NCBI GenBank assembly: GCA_963585895.1
Contig: OY757934.1
Span: 30,140,105-30,204,104, forward strand
Reading direction: 5' to 3'
Source of the DNA: Sepioteuthis lessoniana
Lineage: Eukaryota; Mollusca; Cephalopoda; Myopsida; Loliginidae
DNA: 64,000 bases
Shown here: piece by piece, positions 21,390-32,680 of the stretch
Numbering within the stretch: position 1 is the stretch's first letter
How the letters are laid out: each line of letters opens with the position of its first letter
Notes under the pieces: model-generated
The model's database searches: none
What the model was told of the DNA's origin: nothing
Seen by the model: the letters and a program-made list of their open reading frames with translations, nothing else
Translations under genes and position numbers: made by a program

Positions 21390-21640
21390 ACTGTCGGTCA
21401 TGGTTCGCCTAGATCGGCATCCTCGAACCTCAGGGGTCCGTCCTCCCAGGTTTTTACCCTCCTTGGTGGGTTAGGTTTATCGCCTGGCGCCTGGGGCGCT
21501 CCTTTTAAGGGGAATGCCGACGGGGCTCGAGGCATTTTTTTGAATTCCGAGTGTATCTGGGCTAAGGCCCTGCGCCCGGACCCACTATAAAAAAGTCCTC
21601 GTGCAACACTTGCCCGTTAGGTGGGGCGGTCAACAAATAC
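21390..21640. other. GC-rich unassigned island
   Basis: About 250 bases of much higher G+C than the surroundings (GGTCCGTCCTCCCAGG, GCCTGGCGCCTGGGGCGC, CTGCGCCCGGACCCAC). No frame or RNA gene is recognised. It may be a piece of a retrotransposon untranslated region. Confidence 0.4.
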
Positions 21641-21769
21641 CGTTTTTCTTTTTGCACACTAGTTGAATGTCTTAGTTGAATGTCTTGAAATTAATAGTGT
21701 CCAGTTTTCTGAAGGCAGTGGGAACTCACCCATAAGCTCCAACTACTTAGGGACTTATTTTGATTTTAT

Positions 21770-22067
21770 CCTATTTACCAACCCCTCCGCTAGGGCAGGA
21801 TATGACACAAGGTCAATTTTTAAGTGGAGTTTAACAGGTTTCAATTCAGAGTTTTCCTTCTCCTAGACTAGTTGCCTAACCAAGGCTGAAGAACCTAGTC
21901 TGCCTTATGATTTACGCATAGCTTGAGGGAGAATAATTGGATTCATACCTTTCCCAAGGGTATTAGTGCTATGTGAAATGCAATCAGTCTCGTCCAGGAT
22001 TTGCACTCGTGTCGCCGTGTTCATTTCCTACGACGATAACAATTACACCACGGGCACCTCCACAAAT
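21770..22067 (-). mobile_element. SINE-A copy with perfect 17-bp target duplication
   Basis: Flanked by ACTTATTTTGATTTTAT at 21753-21769 and 22068-22084, both perfect. Full length, with good promoter boxes in the mirror of the head at the right end. The clean duplication shows insertion by target-primed reverse transcription and little decay since. Confidence 0.95.
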
Positions 22068-22333
22068 ACTTATTTTGATTTTATGGAGAATTTTTCTCCT
22101 CTCTTCGGAGATTGCACCACTCATTCCTTCAATTATTTAATTACCGACATTTACTTTTGAAAAGAATTAATCGAAAGGCGTCTCAAGTTTTATTTTGGGA
22201 TTTATTTTGGTCGATTTCTTATCAAAGTTATCACTTCATTTACTTTGAAATTAATATTTCATTAGAATTTTTTATTTATTTCCTTGAGATTAAAAAAAAA
22301 GTAAACAGATTCTCAAATTGTGTTGTATATAAT

Positions 22334-22598
22334 TACCCAACTCTTCTGCATCAGTCAAGGTGTAACGCAACGTCTATTCTTAAGCGGAATACAGTTAGTT
22401 TTAATTCAGAGTTTTCCTTCTCTAAACTGGTTGCCTAACAAAAGCTAAAGATCTTAGCCCAACTATTCGCCCATAGTTGGGATTAATAGATTTATGTTTT
22501 TTTCCAAGGGTAATAGCACAAAATGAATTGCAGTTTCATTCAGGATTCAAACTCTGGTCGCTGGTTCTATTTCCAACGACGATAACCATTAACACGCA
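22334..22598 (-). mobile_element. SINE-A copy, old
   Basis: Follows SINE-A order (CTTCTGCATCAGTCAAGGTG, ATTCAGAGTTTTCCTTCTC, CCATAGTTGGGATTAATAG, CGATAACCATTAACACG) with many substitutions and a damaged head. The AT satellite begins at its right end. Confidence 0.7.
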
Positions 22599-22599
22599 T

Positions 22600-24236
22600 C
22601 AGAAGTGAGGTAATATAATAATATAGGTAATATACAGTAATATAGTAATATAGGTAATATATAGTAATATAATAATATATAGTAATATAGTAGTATAGGT
22701 AATATAGTAATATATAGAAATATAGGTAATAGAGTAATATAGTAATATAATGATATATAGTAATATAGTAATATATAGTAATATAGTAATATAATAATAT
22801 ATAGTAATATAGTAATATAGGCAATAGAATAATATAGTAATATATAGTAATATAGTAATATAATAATATATAGTAATATAGTAATATAGGTAATAGAATA
22901 ATATAGTAATATATAGTAATATAGTAATATAATAATATATAGTAATATAGTAATATAGGTAATAGAATTATATAGTAATATATACTAATATAGTAATATA
23001 ATAATATATAGTAATATAGTAATATAATAATATATAGTAATATAGTAATATAGGCAATAGAATAATATAATAATATATAGTAATATAGTAATATAATAAT
23101 ATATAGTAATATAGTAATATAGGTAATAGAATAATATAGTAATATATAGTAATATAGTAATATAATAATATATAGTAATATAGTAATATAGGTAATAGAA
23201 TAATATAGTAATATATACTAATATAGTAATATAATAATATATAGTAATATAGTAATATAATAATATATAGTAATATAGTAATATAGGTAATAGAATAATA
23301 TAGTAATATATAGTAATATAGTAATATAATAATATATAGTAATATAGTAATATAGGTAATAGAATTATATAGTAATATATACTAATATAGTAATATAATA
23401 ATATATAGTAATATAGTAATATAATAATATATAGTAATATAGTAATATAGGCAATAGAATAATATAATAATATATAGTAATATAGTAATATAATAATATA
23501 TAGTAATATAGTAATATAGGTAATAGAATAATATAGTAATATATAGTAATATAGTAATATAATAATATATAGTAATATAGTAATATAGGTAATAGAATAA
23601 TATAGTAATATATAGTAATATAGTAATATAATAATATATAGTAATATAGTAATATAATAATATATAGTAATATAGTAATATAGGTAATAGAATAATATAG
23701 TAATATATAGTAATATAGTAATATAATAATATATAGTAAAGTAAGTAAAGTTAGCGACCATAGTCGAGGGTGACCCGAAGGCTCCCTTTTCGATAGCTAC
23801 TACACCAAGGTGTAGGGGAGGGCGCTACTCCATTCCCTGGATTGCTCCACTTTACCCTTGAACCGTACCTTATAATGCTGAGTGTTAAGCAAGGTGGTAT
23901 CAAGTTCCATTTTTAAAGTCTTTGGTATGACTCGACCTGGGATTGAACCCAGGTCTCCCGGGCTATTGGCGAACACTCTAACCGCTGGGCCAGGTAATAG
24001 AATAATATAGTAATATATAGTAATATAGTAATATAATAATATATAGTAATATAGTAATATAGGTAATAGAATAATATAGTAATATATAGTAATATAGTAA
24101 TATAATAATATATAGTAATATAGGTAATAGAATAATATAGTAATATATAGTAATATAGTAATATAATAATATATAGTAATATAGTAATATAGGTAATAGA
24201 GTAATATAATAATATAGGTAATATAGTAATATAGTA
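22600..24236. repeat. AT satellite with 69-bp higher-order unit
   Basis: Built from 8-10-base words such as AATATAGT, AATATATAGT and AATATAAT. These are arranged in a repeating block of about 69 bp that begins GGTAATAGAATAATATAGT, with variants GGCAATAGAAT and GGTAATAGAATTATATAG. The order of variants is itself repeated, as expected for unequal exchange. A SINE-B interrupts it at 23738-23992. Open frames of up to 258 codons made of I, L, T and Y are artefacts. Confidence 0.95.
23738..23992 (-). mobile_element. SINE-B full-length copy inside the satellite
   Basis: Tail AAGTAAAGTTAGCGACC at the left, then the body, B-box mirror GGGATTGAACCCAGGTC and head mirror CTCTAACCGCTGGGCCA at the right. 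It differs from the copy at 40063-40322 by only two or three bases over the shared 250, apart from the last bases of the head. Satellite resumes at once on the right. This makes it a young insertion. Confidence 0.92.
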
Positions 24237-24238
24237 AT

Positions 24239-24340
24239 TTACTAAGCGTTTTGCTCGGATGTGGCACAAAGCCGTATGAATGGGGCACCCAATGAGACTC
24301 GAACTCACTCGTGAAGGTTGGCATGTCAAGCTTTGTTAAC
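24239..24340 (-). mobile_element. SINE-F copy
   Basis: Mirror of the family at 8291-8400: B box GAGTTCGAGTCTCATTGGG on the minus strand (about 24309-24291), body GTGCCCCATTCATACGGC, 3' end CGCTTAGTAAATTAC at the left. The right end meets a SINE-B. Confidence 0.65.
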
Positions 24341-24557
24341 CATTCGCCAATGGTCCGGGAGACCTGGGTTCAATCCCAGGTCGAGTCATACCAAAGTTTC
24401 AAAAATGGTACTTGATGCCGCCTCGCTTAACACTCAGCATTATAAGGTACGTATCAAGGGTAAAGTGGAGCAATCCAGGGAATGGAGTAGCGCCCTCCCC
24501 TACACCTGGGTTTAAAAGCTATTGAAAAGGAAGCCTTCAGGTCATCCTCGACTAAGT
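24341..24557 (+). mobile_element. SINE-B copy, lacking most of its head
   Basis: Starts CATTCGCCAATGGTCCGGG, has GGGTTCAATCCCAGGTCG (B box) and runs to GTCATCCTCGACTAAG. The CTTTACTT tail is lost. Confidence 0.85.
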
Positions 24558-25014
24558 GTTGTATACTCATATGCAGATGCATGCAGAATCATAACAACGA
24601 CACAATAAAGACGAGCGGACTCGGTGGGAGAAATGAGTTGGAGAACTGCAACATATTGACCCCCACTCTTATGGCCATAACAGCGTTTCTTTCCCGTTCT
24701 CCTGGGCTGCTCACCCGGGAGCCAAGCCTCTCCGGGACATGGTTCTCATTCCAGCATCTTCTCTCCAACTGATCTTAACTTCCTGTCGACGGGTTTATAT
24801 AATAATTTGACATCCACCTACTTCCTGCGAGCGCCACAAATTCGCACTCAGTTCAACCCCTCGACAGTCAAGGTCGCCTCTGATCTCCTGATATCTTCGA
24901 CCAGATGCACCTGTTATTTACACAGGTGCATTTCTTCTTTTGACAGCTTGGTCGGGTCGGAGGTCAATATGCAACATAAGGTCGCCAACTTTACTTACTT
25001 TTATACCATCCGAG
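24558..25014. other. Unassigned, moderately GC-rich; perfect hairpin
   Basis: Contains a perfect 10-bp hairpin at 24905-24931 (ATGCACCTGT, loop TATTTAC, ACAGGTGCAT) and a scrap of SINE-B tail at 24979-25002 (AAGGTCGCCAACTTTACTTA). No protein motif in the short frames. Confidence 0.4.
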
Positions 25015-25017
25015 GTG

Positions 25018-25090
25018 CCCAACGTAGGTTCGAACCCATGACCCCGAAATTAAGAGTCTTGTGCTCTACAGACTCTGGAGTATTAACCAT
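25018..25090 (-). pseudogene. tRNA-Lys(CTT)-like sequence, 5' half decayed
   Basis: On the minus strand: TGTAGAGCACAAGACTCTTA (D-arm end and anticodon stem-loop, anticodon CTT), GGGTCATGGGTTCGAACC (variable loop and T-arm), then TACGTTGGGC and the discriminator region. The anticodon loop CTCTTAA and T loop fit tRNA-Lys. The acceptor 5' strand and part of the D arm do not pair with the 3' end. It could be a dead tRNA gene or the head of an unlisted SINE. Confidence 0.6.
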
Positions 25091-25859
25091 GGAACCCTAT
25101 CTACAAATACATGAACCTTGAGGTTGTTTTTGGCTCACATGGAAGCATAGTCACCATAAATGAGTTGTTGTTTTTATTTACTTCTTCCATCTTTTTTCTT
25201 TAAATAAGCAGAAATATCCATTTATTTTGTTAGTGGTCTTATTTTTTAAAGACTACAATTTACAGTGACAGACAACCAGTCATTAAAAAAAAAAATGAAA
25301 AAGAGAAAAATCCCTGCCATTCACACCATAAAAAGATGCCTCCGGATCGAGTTTCCCCCAACACTTGACGCAAGGGTTTTTAAGGTGCAATGTAATGTGA
25401 CAAAAAGGATGCACAATTAATTTTCACAAATGAGGACCGGGTGCGTCCTGGTGCAAAAGTGTCATGGTAGGATGGCGACATTCTTTCCCCGGGAGCAACA
25501 TCTGGCGTAAACCTGCCTCAAATTTGTCTTTGTCGCACGAATCACATTCAACTCGACATTGGAAAGAGATTCGTTTGAAAGATAAGCATGGAAAATAATG
25601 CCCATTTTTTCTTCTTTCTTTTGAGAGTAGTTGTTAAAGAAAAGAAATTGGTTTTAAAGAAAACTGTAAATGAAGCTGAGGCTGGAATATCAAGGGAGGG
25701 GTTGAAATGAGAGAGAGAGAGAGAGAGAGTTGACAAAGGCCTGAAAGTTAAAAAAAAAACAAACAACATTCTTTTATCTCAAGTGACAGAGAGAAAGAAT
25801 TACTGAGAAATTGTTAAAAAAAGTAAAAATAGCAAAAGAAATAAAAGCAAATGAGTGTA

Positions 25860-25937
<78 letters not shown>

Positions 25938-26642
25938 AATTTTCGGAAGATGCAAAATTTAACGAATTTGGGGTTTTCTCTAAATAGGATATGCTAAAAA
26001 TTTACTTAAAGGTGAGTTTAGGACTACAAGCAGGTGCGGCAGGGATGATAGTGAAAAAGAGAGAATTGGGGAGAGGGAAAGAGAATGCTAAATGGCGTAA
26101 GCAAGTAAGAAAGAAAGAAGAATTGAAGTGAACGATAAGAATAAAAATTAACTGAAAGAGGAGAAATGAATGAAAGAAAGAACGTAAAGGAGGAATGAAG
26201 AGTAGGTTAACTAAATTAATTGCTATTTCGAATTTTACAAGTTGGACTCTCAAAGGTGTTTAAAATGATCACTCGTTTAGTTGACCTTTTGTCGCCTCTT
26301 GCGAATTTGCAAGTGCAGTATTCGGCTATAAATTACCGTGGAGTGAATAAGAGTGTGAAATCTGAGGAGAAAGATTAAAAAAAAAAAAAAGACAAAAGGA
26401 ATTGGAGCGGGGGGAGGAGAAAAAAAAAAAAGAAAGTAAAAAGAAAAAAAAAAAAAGGTCCAAGGCGAGAAAGGGAAAAACAAAACAAAAGAAAAATAAA
26501 ATTAAAAAGAAAAAAAACTTAAACAAATCGATATCATTTACTGGCAAGGCACTATTATATGGCTGCCATAGGTATACTTTCACGTCGACAAAGTATAACC
26601 ATATCAAAGCTGTCTTTTATTTGTTTAGTAACAACAATAATA
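25091..26642. other. No gene; (GT)n-(GA)n and purine-rich tracts
   Basis: Contains (GA)n at about 25710-25728, a compound (GT)n(GA)n at 25859-25934, and a very A-rich purine stretch at 26373-26520. Frames on both strands (for example 25548-25769, 26002-26253, 26277-26680) are low-complexity F/L/S or K/E strings. Confidence 0.6.
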
Positions 26643-26658
26643 ATAATGTTCTTCCATT

Positions 26659-26953
26659 TTTGGAGGTGCCCGTGGTGTAATGGTTATCGTCGTAGGAAAT
26701 GGACACGGCGACACGAGTTCAAATCCTGGACGAGACTGATTGCATTTCACATAGCACTAATACCCTTGGGAGGGTTATGACTCCAATTATTCTCCCTCCA
26801 GCTATGGGTAAATAGTAGGGCAGACTAGGTTCTTCAGCCTTGGTGAGGCAACTAGTCTAGGAGAAGGAAAACTCTGAATTGAAACCTGTTAAACTCCGCT
26901 TAAAAATTGACCTTGTGTCATATCCTGCCCGAGCGGAGGGGTTGGTAAATATG
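26659..26953 (+). mobile_element. SINE-A full length with 16-bp target duplication
   Basis: Flanked by ATAATGTTCTTCCATT at 26643-26658 and 26954-26969. Head GGAGGTGCCCGTGGTGTAAT, B box GAGTTCAAATCC, end GGGGTTGGTAAATATG. Best reference copy of the family in the window together with 52976-53469. Confidence 0.95.
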
Positions 26954-27012
26954 ATAATGTTCTTCCATTATAATGGCTAAATGCTAGACTACTGTCTTTT
27001 ACCTATTTAATG

Positions 27013-27096
27013 ACAATCTTCCCCTAAGCCTCGGTGTAGTAGCTATTGAAAATGGAGTCTTCGAGTCACCCTCGACTACGGTTGCCAACTTTACTA
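27013..27096 (+). mobile_element. SINE-B 3' fragment
   Basis: CCTCGGTGTAGTAGCTATTG, GAGTCACCCTCGACTACGG and GCCAACTTTACTA are the last 80 bases of SINE-B. Confidence 0.75.
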
Positions 27097-27097
27097 A

Positions 27098-27302
27098 CTA
27101 TAGGGCGTAGTGGGTAATGTGCAAGTTCGAACTCTGTCCACGCTATTACATTCAATCTTGGACTAATACTCGTCGGAAAGGGACTAACAAGCTGAGATCA
27201 TCCCTAGGGGTTATATAGTACCACGACTGTTTTACAAGGATGGTTTTGGCATTAAATAACCAACAAAAGTTGATATGCCTTTAAACGAAGAAATCGAAAA
27301 TG
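27098..27302 (+). mobile_element. SINE-C copy
   Basis: GGGCGTAGTGGGTAATGTGC (damaged head), CAAGTTCGAACTCTG (B box), CTACAAGGATGG-like TTTTACAAGGATGG, and the shared tail module at 27245-27290 (GGCATTAAATAACC...GTTGATATGCC). Confidence 0.8.
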
Positions 27303-27334
27303 ATCTTGAATTTATGAATATATGTATGTATTTA

Positions 27335-27602
27335 CCCAACCCCTCCAACCGCAGGTGAGATCTGATACAAGATCATTTTTAAAGCGAAGTAAAGCTGGTT
27401 TGAATTCAGAGTTTTTTCTTCTCCAACACTGGTTGCCTTATCAAAGCTAAAAAAAAAACAACAGTCTACCCGTACAGATAAATTATTGCTTTCCCAAAGG
27501 CATTAGCATGAAGCGAAATACTAACAACCTCGTCCGGAATTTGAACTTCAGTCGCCAATTCCTTTTCATAAGACGATAACCGTTACGCTTTGTGAGCTGC
27601 CA
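27335..27602 (-). mobile_element. SINE-A copy, old
   Basis: ATTTACCCAACCCCTCC at the left and CGATAACCGTTACGCTTTGTG at the right. Internally TTCAGAGTTTTTTCTTCTCC and a ten-A insertion. Promoter boxes degraded. Confidence 0.75.
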
Positions 27603-27630
27603 TGATGTAAATGAGTATGGGTGTGGGTGT

Positions 27631-27679
27631 CTGAGAGAGAGAGAGAGAAAGAAAGAGAAAGAGAGAGAGAGAGAGAGAG
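27631..27679. repeat. (GA)n microsatellite
   Basis: GA-rich tract with AAAGAAAGAGAAAG interruptions. It abuts the left end of a SINE-C tail and may have replaced part of it. Confidence 0.9.
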
Positions 27680-27876
27680 ACTTCATGCGTTATTTAATAC
27701 CAAAGTCATCCTTGAAGAAGAACTGTAGTTGTACTATTTAACCCATAGCTATGGGGAAGGATAAGGAAGTTCATCCTAAGGGTATTAGTCTGAAAGTGAA
27801 CGTAATAACATGACTGGAATTTGAACACGTTTACGATGATTCAGCAATTCAGCTCTTCAACCATTACGCCACAAAG
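27680..27876 (-). mobile_element. SINE-C copy, tail truncated
   Basis: CATGCGTTATTTAATACC (part of the tail module), AACCCATAGCTATGGGG, B-box mirror TTTGAACACG and head mirror CAACCATTACGCCACAAAG. Confidence 0.75.
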
Positions 27877-28952
27877 TAAAACGTGTGTATAGGATACAAT
27901 TGAAGAAGTGAGCCAATATAGAAGCAAAATAGCTGGGTAAGAGGAAGAAACTGGTAAAAACTCGTTGCAAAATATTTACATCAACAATCTTTTGTTTATA
28001 TTTATTCAACGTCTTCTCCATTACATGTTTCGTAAATTTTAAAAAAAAAAATTTCTTTTGAAAAAATTTGCCATGGCTAAATATAACCATTTAAATTGTA
28101 ATTTCAGGTTGTTTAAACAAATTGATAAAAAAAAAAAAGAAAATAAAAGAAAAGAAAACAAATGTCACAGTCAATACAGTAAATATGAAAAGCACGTCTT
28201 CAGAAAATACCAACTTCATAGCTTTAGAATTAAGTGTAGGGAGACAAAAGTAATCATCTCTCTAACAAAATGGGCGTATTCGTTGGATGTCTCATCGGGA
28301 AGTGGGTATCACAGGACTGTTCAGTAATCCATTCTCGATCTCTTTTGCTTCTGCTCTATGAACAATAGAAACGTTGTCAGGGAAGAGTAAAAACACCAGG
28401 CTATTTTACTTTACCTCGTGAAGCCTTTTTCCATTTTTGCTACTAGTAAGTGGAACAATATATATATATATACATTTCTAGCAGTTGGGACGCGTATTGG
28501 GGGTAGAGGATTTGTTATTTTAAGGAAGGAAGGAAATACTGTTTTAATTTCAGTTTTATTTTTGGGTTCCATACCTCTATTCTGTAGCGATGAAATATCT
28601 TCTTGGACCATTAGAAAAACAGTAGCATCTCCGAGTAAGGCGTTGAAATGTGTTAGTTATTTTCGGTGGGTAATAAGTTTTAAGTCGTTGGTCATGTCTT
28701 GTAAGTGTTTTGATAATATATAATACGGCAGTGTCGGCTTGCTAGCAGCAGACATGGCTAAGTGTGAGGCTAAAAGACCCAATCAACACACGTGTTCACA
28801 GCTAAAAGTCGAGTGGAAAAGCGTCCTTATAGTCTAAGGGGCACCGCTTAAGTGAGGCAGAGTTTCTCTTGAGCGCAGAGAAGGTCCTTTCTTTGGGCAT
28901 GCATCGCTTTTACTTCCTGCCAGGGGCATCTGGGAATTCCCACATTTTCTGA
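27877..28952. other. No gene recognised
   Basis: AT-rich, A-runs at 28040-28050 and 28127-28138. The stretch 28730-28930 is richer in G+C (GCTTGCTAGCAGCAGACATG, GAGCGCAGAGAAGGTCC) but has no motif I recognise. Frames here (28058-28327, 28418-28723) show no domain. Confidence 0.4.
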
Positions 28953-28954
28953 TT

Positions 28955-29481
28955 TGTTGATTGGTTGGTTTTTATGGCATATCAACCTTTGTAGGTTATT
29001 TAATGCCAAATCCATTTTTATACAAACAATTCAGTTTAGTGGGAGTACAGTTTCATTGTCAAAACATTTATTTACAGCTATTCAGTTTAGTCAAACAGTT
29101 ATAATTCAACCAATTCAGTTTAGTATAAGTATAGATTTTGTTTACACACAGTTAAATGTCAAAACAGTTCTATTTCAAACAATTTAGTTTAGCATAAATC
29201 CCCTTTCAATGTAAAAAACAGTTCTATTTCAAGTAATTCAGTTTAGCATATGTACGCAGTTTAGTTCTATTTGACCCATAGATAGGACCCTATCAGGTAC
29301 CACCACACCGGGCCAGAGTGGACCTGAGAGCGATGGTAATGAAGAGATCCACTGCATTCCCCAAAGCTCCAGCATTACTGGAACCTCACAATCAGATTGT
29401 TGGAGCGTGCTAGTGGGGGACTCTTACCCGTTTGCAGAGATGCAGTCGGTGCATTCTAGAGTCCCAGCCGACTGGACAAAC
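28955..29481 (-). mobile_element. Element D, near full length
   Basis: Left: tail module TGGCATATCAACC...GGTTATTTAATGCCA. Then about four minisatellite units, the core (ATAGATAGGACCCTATCAGG, CCACACCGGGCCAGAGTGG) and the 5' hairpin mirror GCAGTCGGTGCATT...CAGCCGACTGG at the right. Truncated only by diverged ends. Confidence 0.85.
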
Positions 29482-30856
29482 AGTTTTTGATCTTATTTTA
29501 ATTAATATTCTTATTCTCCTCTTTTCTAATTCCCACACAAGTTTGTATAGTCTTGCGTCTTAATAACATTGATATAAAGATAATGTGCATAAAAAGTGAT
29601 CTTATATGTACAGAACCGTTTATCTTGTCTTTCTTTTCGTTGCGTTTAGTGTTAATATATCACGGATTTACTGATGCTAATATTAGTCATTATTGAGTGG
29701 AAACTCAACTAAATTTCTTCATTAGTATCAAGATTACCAATATCAGTACCAACGAATATAAAAATTCTAAGAAATTCAAAACTTGAGAAACTATACTTTG
29801 TTATGCGAGCCAACAACATTTACAATTATGTTCGTGCCTTGGCTAGATAAGGCGAGAACTGACCTTGTTTAACCTTTTTTTTATTTTCTATCCGTACTGA
29901 TATCGCACGCTTGTTATCAATGCCGTTTTCTTGAATTTTTACTACAAGTTTCTATTTTCCTGAGGTAATAAACAAAAAACCTTTTATTTTTAAAGTCCAG
30001 GAAACAATAGTATTTTTAAACTTAGCCCATTAAAACGTAAAAGAGAGATGAAAATAGATTTAAACATTTTCTTCTAATCAAAAACTAAGTTTATTACATG
30101 TTATATTAAGAGTTCGAACTTATTCCCTCGGGACGAATATTGAAAGTCATTTGTTTTAAGTGCAATTATTTCAGCACACATCTGTATCGTACACAAATAT
30201 GTTGGGGTTTTTACCAGTTAAAAGTTTATTTGTCGATCCCTCTATCAAGGGTGAGATGTAAATTAGCCAGATCCCTCATACCGACGAGTGCACGGCTGAG
30301 AACGGTGCCAAAAATAGCTCAGTTTCGTTGGCATTCCTCTTTGGGGGCACCACTTAGGCGCCGAGCAGTAAATCCAGCACTTACCCGTTTAGACGCTAGA
30401 TTAGGTACTGTCTTGGTGGGGTGGAAGCCCCTACCGCCGAAATTTTTTACACCTATTTTTACTGTAATTTACTCAAACTTTTACGTTACTGTTCTATTTT
30501 TAGAAATTCTGAAACAACAGTCTTTTTGGAGCCAGTATAAGTTTGTGTGGATTTGTGAGTGCACGTACACTCACACATATATACATATATTAAGTGAGTC
30601 AAAAGTTTTGCAATATTTTGGTTGTACGTGCTAGTTTGCGGCGCATATATCACGTGACCAAAGCAGTTCAAGCCGTGGTTGTTAAGTACCCACTGTAATT
30701 GGCAGTATCATGGTAGTTGGTACGCTGACACATTGTGCATTGTTTCATTCTGTGAGTGATTTGAAAGCCGCACAGATAAACGTACAACATAGCCTAATTC
30801 GAGAACTAACTTATGATTTAACTGGGGCATAACGTCACCGAAACAACCAAAATGAT
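29482..30856. other. No gene; short GC-richer block at 30230-30450
   Basis: Mostly AT-rich. The block 30230-30450 (CGGCTGAGAACGGTGCC, GGGGGCACCACTTAGGCGCC, GGTGGGGTGGAAGCCCC) stands out by composition. A 164-codon plus frame passes through it without a recognisable domain and is not supported as a gene. Confidence 0.4.
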
Positions 30857-31322
30857 TCGTTTGGTTTTATGGTACATGAACCATAGTAGGTTATTTAATG
30901 CCAAATCAACTCTTATACTTATAAACAGTCCTATTTTTAAAAAATTCCGTTTAGCATTCAGTTTAGCTTAAGTAGTTTTTGCTTACACACACTTAAATGT
31001 AAAAGCAGTTCTATTTCAAATAATTTAGTTTAGCATAAGTACACAGTTTCAATATCAAAACAGTTCTATTTCAAACAATTCTATTTGGTAAAAGTAGACA
31101 GTTTAGTTCTATTTGACCAATAGATAGGCCCTATCAGGTGCTATCAGAGTGGACCTGGGAGCAATGGCAATAAAGGGGTACTCCGCATTCCCCAAAGTTC
31201 CAGCATTACTGGAGTCTCACCCTCATATTGTTTAGTGTCACATCCTTGTTCCTCGTTTGGGGGTATTTTACCCCTCTGCAGAGAAGCAGCTGGTGTATTG
31301 TACAGTCCCAGCCGACTGGGCA
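30857..31322 (-). mobile_element. Element D, near full length
   Basis: Tail module GGTACATGAACC...GGTTATTTAATGCC at the left, three to four minisatellite units, core AGGCCCTATCAGGTGCTATC with an 18-base deletion in the CCACTCC...GAGTGG hairpin, and CAGCCGACTGGGC at the right. Confidence 0.8.
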
Positions 31323-31419
31323 AAAAATCATTTGTTTTGCGAAAGGTGAAGGTGCACTTCATCATGGTACAATAAACAGATGATTGAAAAAAATTCGCTT
31401 GGGTTGCAAGAACCTCGAC

Positions 31420-31608
31420 GATCAGGCAAGGTCAGGTAAGCCTAAAACAGTTGATTCCGAAGCTATGTTCCGATAAAAGCAAACTTGGAGAATATCAGTT
31501 GTGCGTAACATTCCACAATCCAGTGTGTTTCGTCATTTTCATGACCTTAGCAAAAGCATCTGGATCTGCAAAATTTTGCCTCATGTTACCAAAATATTAC
31601 AAAATTTT
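31420..31608 (+). pseudogene. mariner transposase N-terminal HTH fragment
   Basis: One frame reads RSGKPKTVDSEAMFR, a TAA stop, then RISVVRNIPQSSVFRHFHDL and SKSIWICKILPHVTKILQNF. This is the second helix-turn-helix and linker of a mariner-type transposase (I-x-QSxVxRHLHDLGKS...VPHV pattern), which recognises the terminal inverted repeats. No catalytic domain is present. Element ends were not found. A SINE-A fragment follows at once. Confidence 0.7.
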
Positions 31609-31631
31609 TAACTCATCCTAGTATATTGTTC

Positions 31632-31755
31632 ACTAGCCCAAGTACAGTAAACGGTATAGGATAAAGAAAATTCTGAATTAAAACCAACACCACTCCGCTG
31701 AAAAATTGACTTGTTTCGCATTTTGTTCATGGCATAGGGTTTGAGTAAATACATA
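31632..31755 (+). mobile_element. SINE-A 3' fragment
   Basis: GATAAAGAAAATTCTGAATT, CACTCCGCTGAAAAATTGAC and TAGGGTTTGAGTAAATAC match the end of SINE-A. Confidence 0.55.
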
Positions 31756-32680
31756 CACACATATACGAAATATATCGTTAAATATATCATTAAAATAAAT
31801 ACGTACATATACGAAATATATCGTGTAATTTTGTACACAGAAACAAAGATACAGGTTATTGTTTTTGTACCTATACAAATATATCCATACACTTGAATAT
31901 ACACGTGTACGGACAGTATGGATATAAAGCGACTTTTATTAGGTGATAACTTTAGCACCAACTTAATAGAGACTCCACGATACGCCTACTGGGCACTCAT
32001 GTAAATTATGGCTAGACACAAACTAAGATGTAGATATACTAGAGTTTTCGCTCTCTTGGAAAAGGCCATACGTGCTACACATTCATTCAAGTCATTACTT
32101 TTCTTTGAATAGTCCACAAATTTCTCTTTATTGCCATTCTATTGGGATCCGCCTTCTAACATTTTTTCTTAGATATTCAAAACCAGAGAGAGAGAGACAG
32201 AGAGACAGAGACAGAGAGACAGATTTAAAGGGAGGTTCTTCCTCCGCCCCAAATATATTTATTTGTAGACACTTGACTGACTGACTGACCAAACACTGAT
32301 GGATTCTTTTCTGTTTATGGCCACTTGAGAGTGACCCTTTATTTCCTCACTGTTAATCCTTTTGATGTTTTTTTTTTCCGTGAGGAAATCAGACTGGTGG
32401 AAACACTTAAGGATCATATCCAATTAAGAATTCTGTTTTGAGTGATGCTATACGTGGGGTGTGACGGGTTAGCTTCAAGATCGGCTTTAAAAAACAAATA
32501 AAATTATTCAAAGTCAGCTCCCTTAGGAGTTTCTGTGTTTCCAAAGGGAGTTAATTAGAAATATTCCTTCCTTATATCGGACGTTTTCTCTCGATTCTTT
32601 GATTATGAAAAACCATGTAAAGCATACTTTTTTGTTCTTTAAAAAAAAAACAAAAAAAAAACTCCTCAAAAATTCTTGTG
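31756..32680. other. No gene; AGAGAC microsatellite
   Basis: AT-rich. A purine tract of AGAGAC/AGAGAG words lies at 32175-32222. Nothing else recognised. Confidence 0.45.

Noticed and set aside
22985..24329. Open frames of up to 258 codons made of I, L, T, Y on the minus strand
   Set aside because: They are direct translations of the AT satellite, with no complexity and no start context.
26659..26740. tRNA genes at SINE heads
   Set aside because: The A and B boxes are tRNA-derived, but the cloverleaf is imperfect and each is fused to the same non-tRNA body with target duplications, so they are SINEs.
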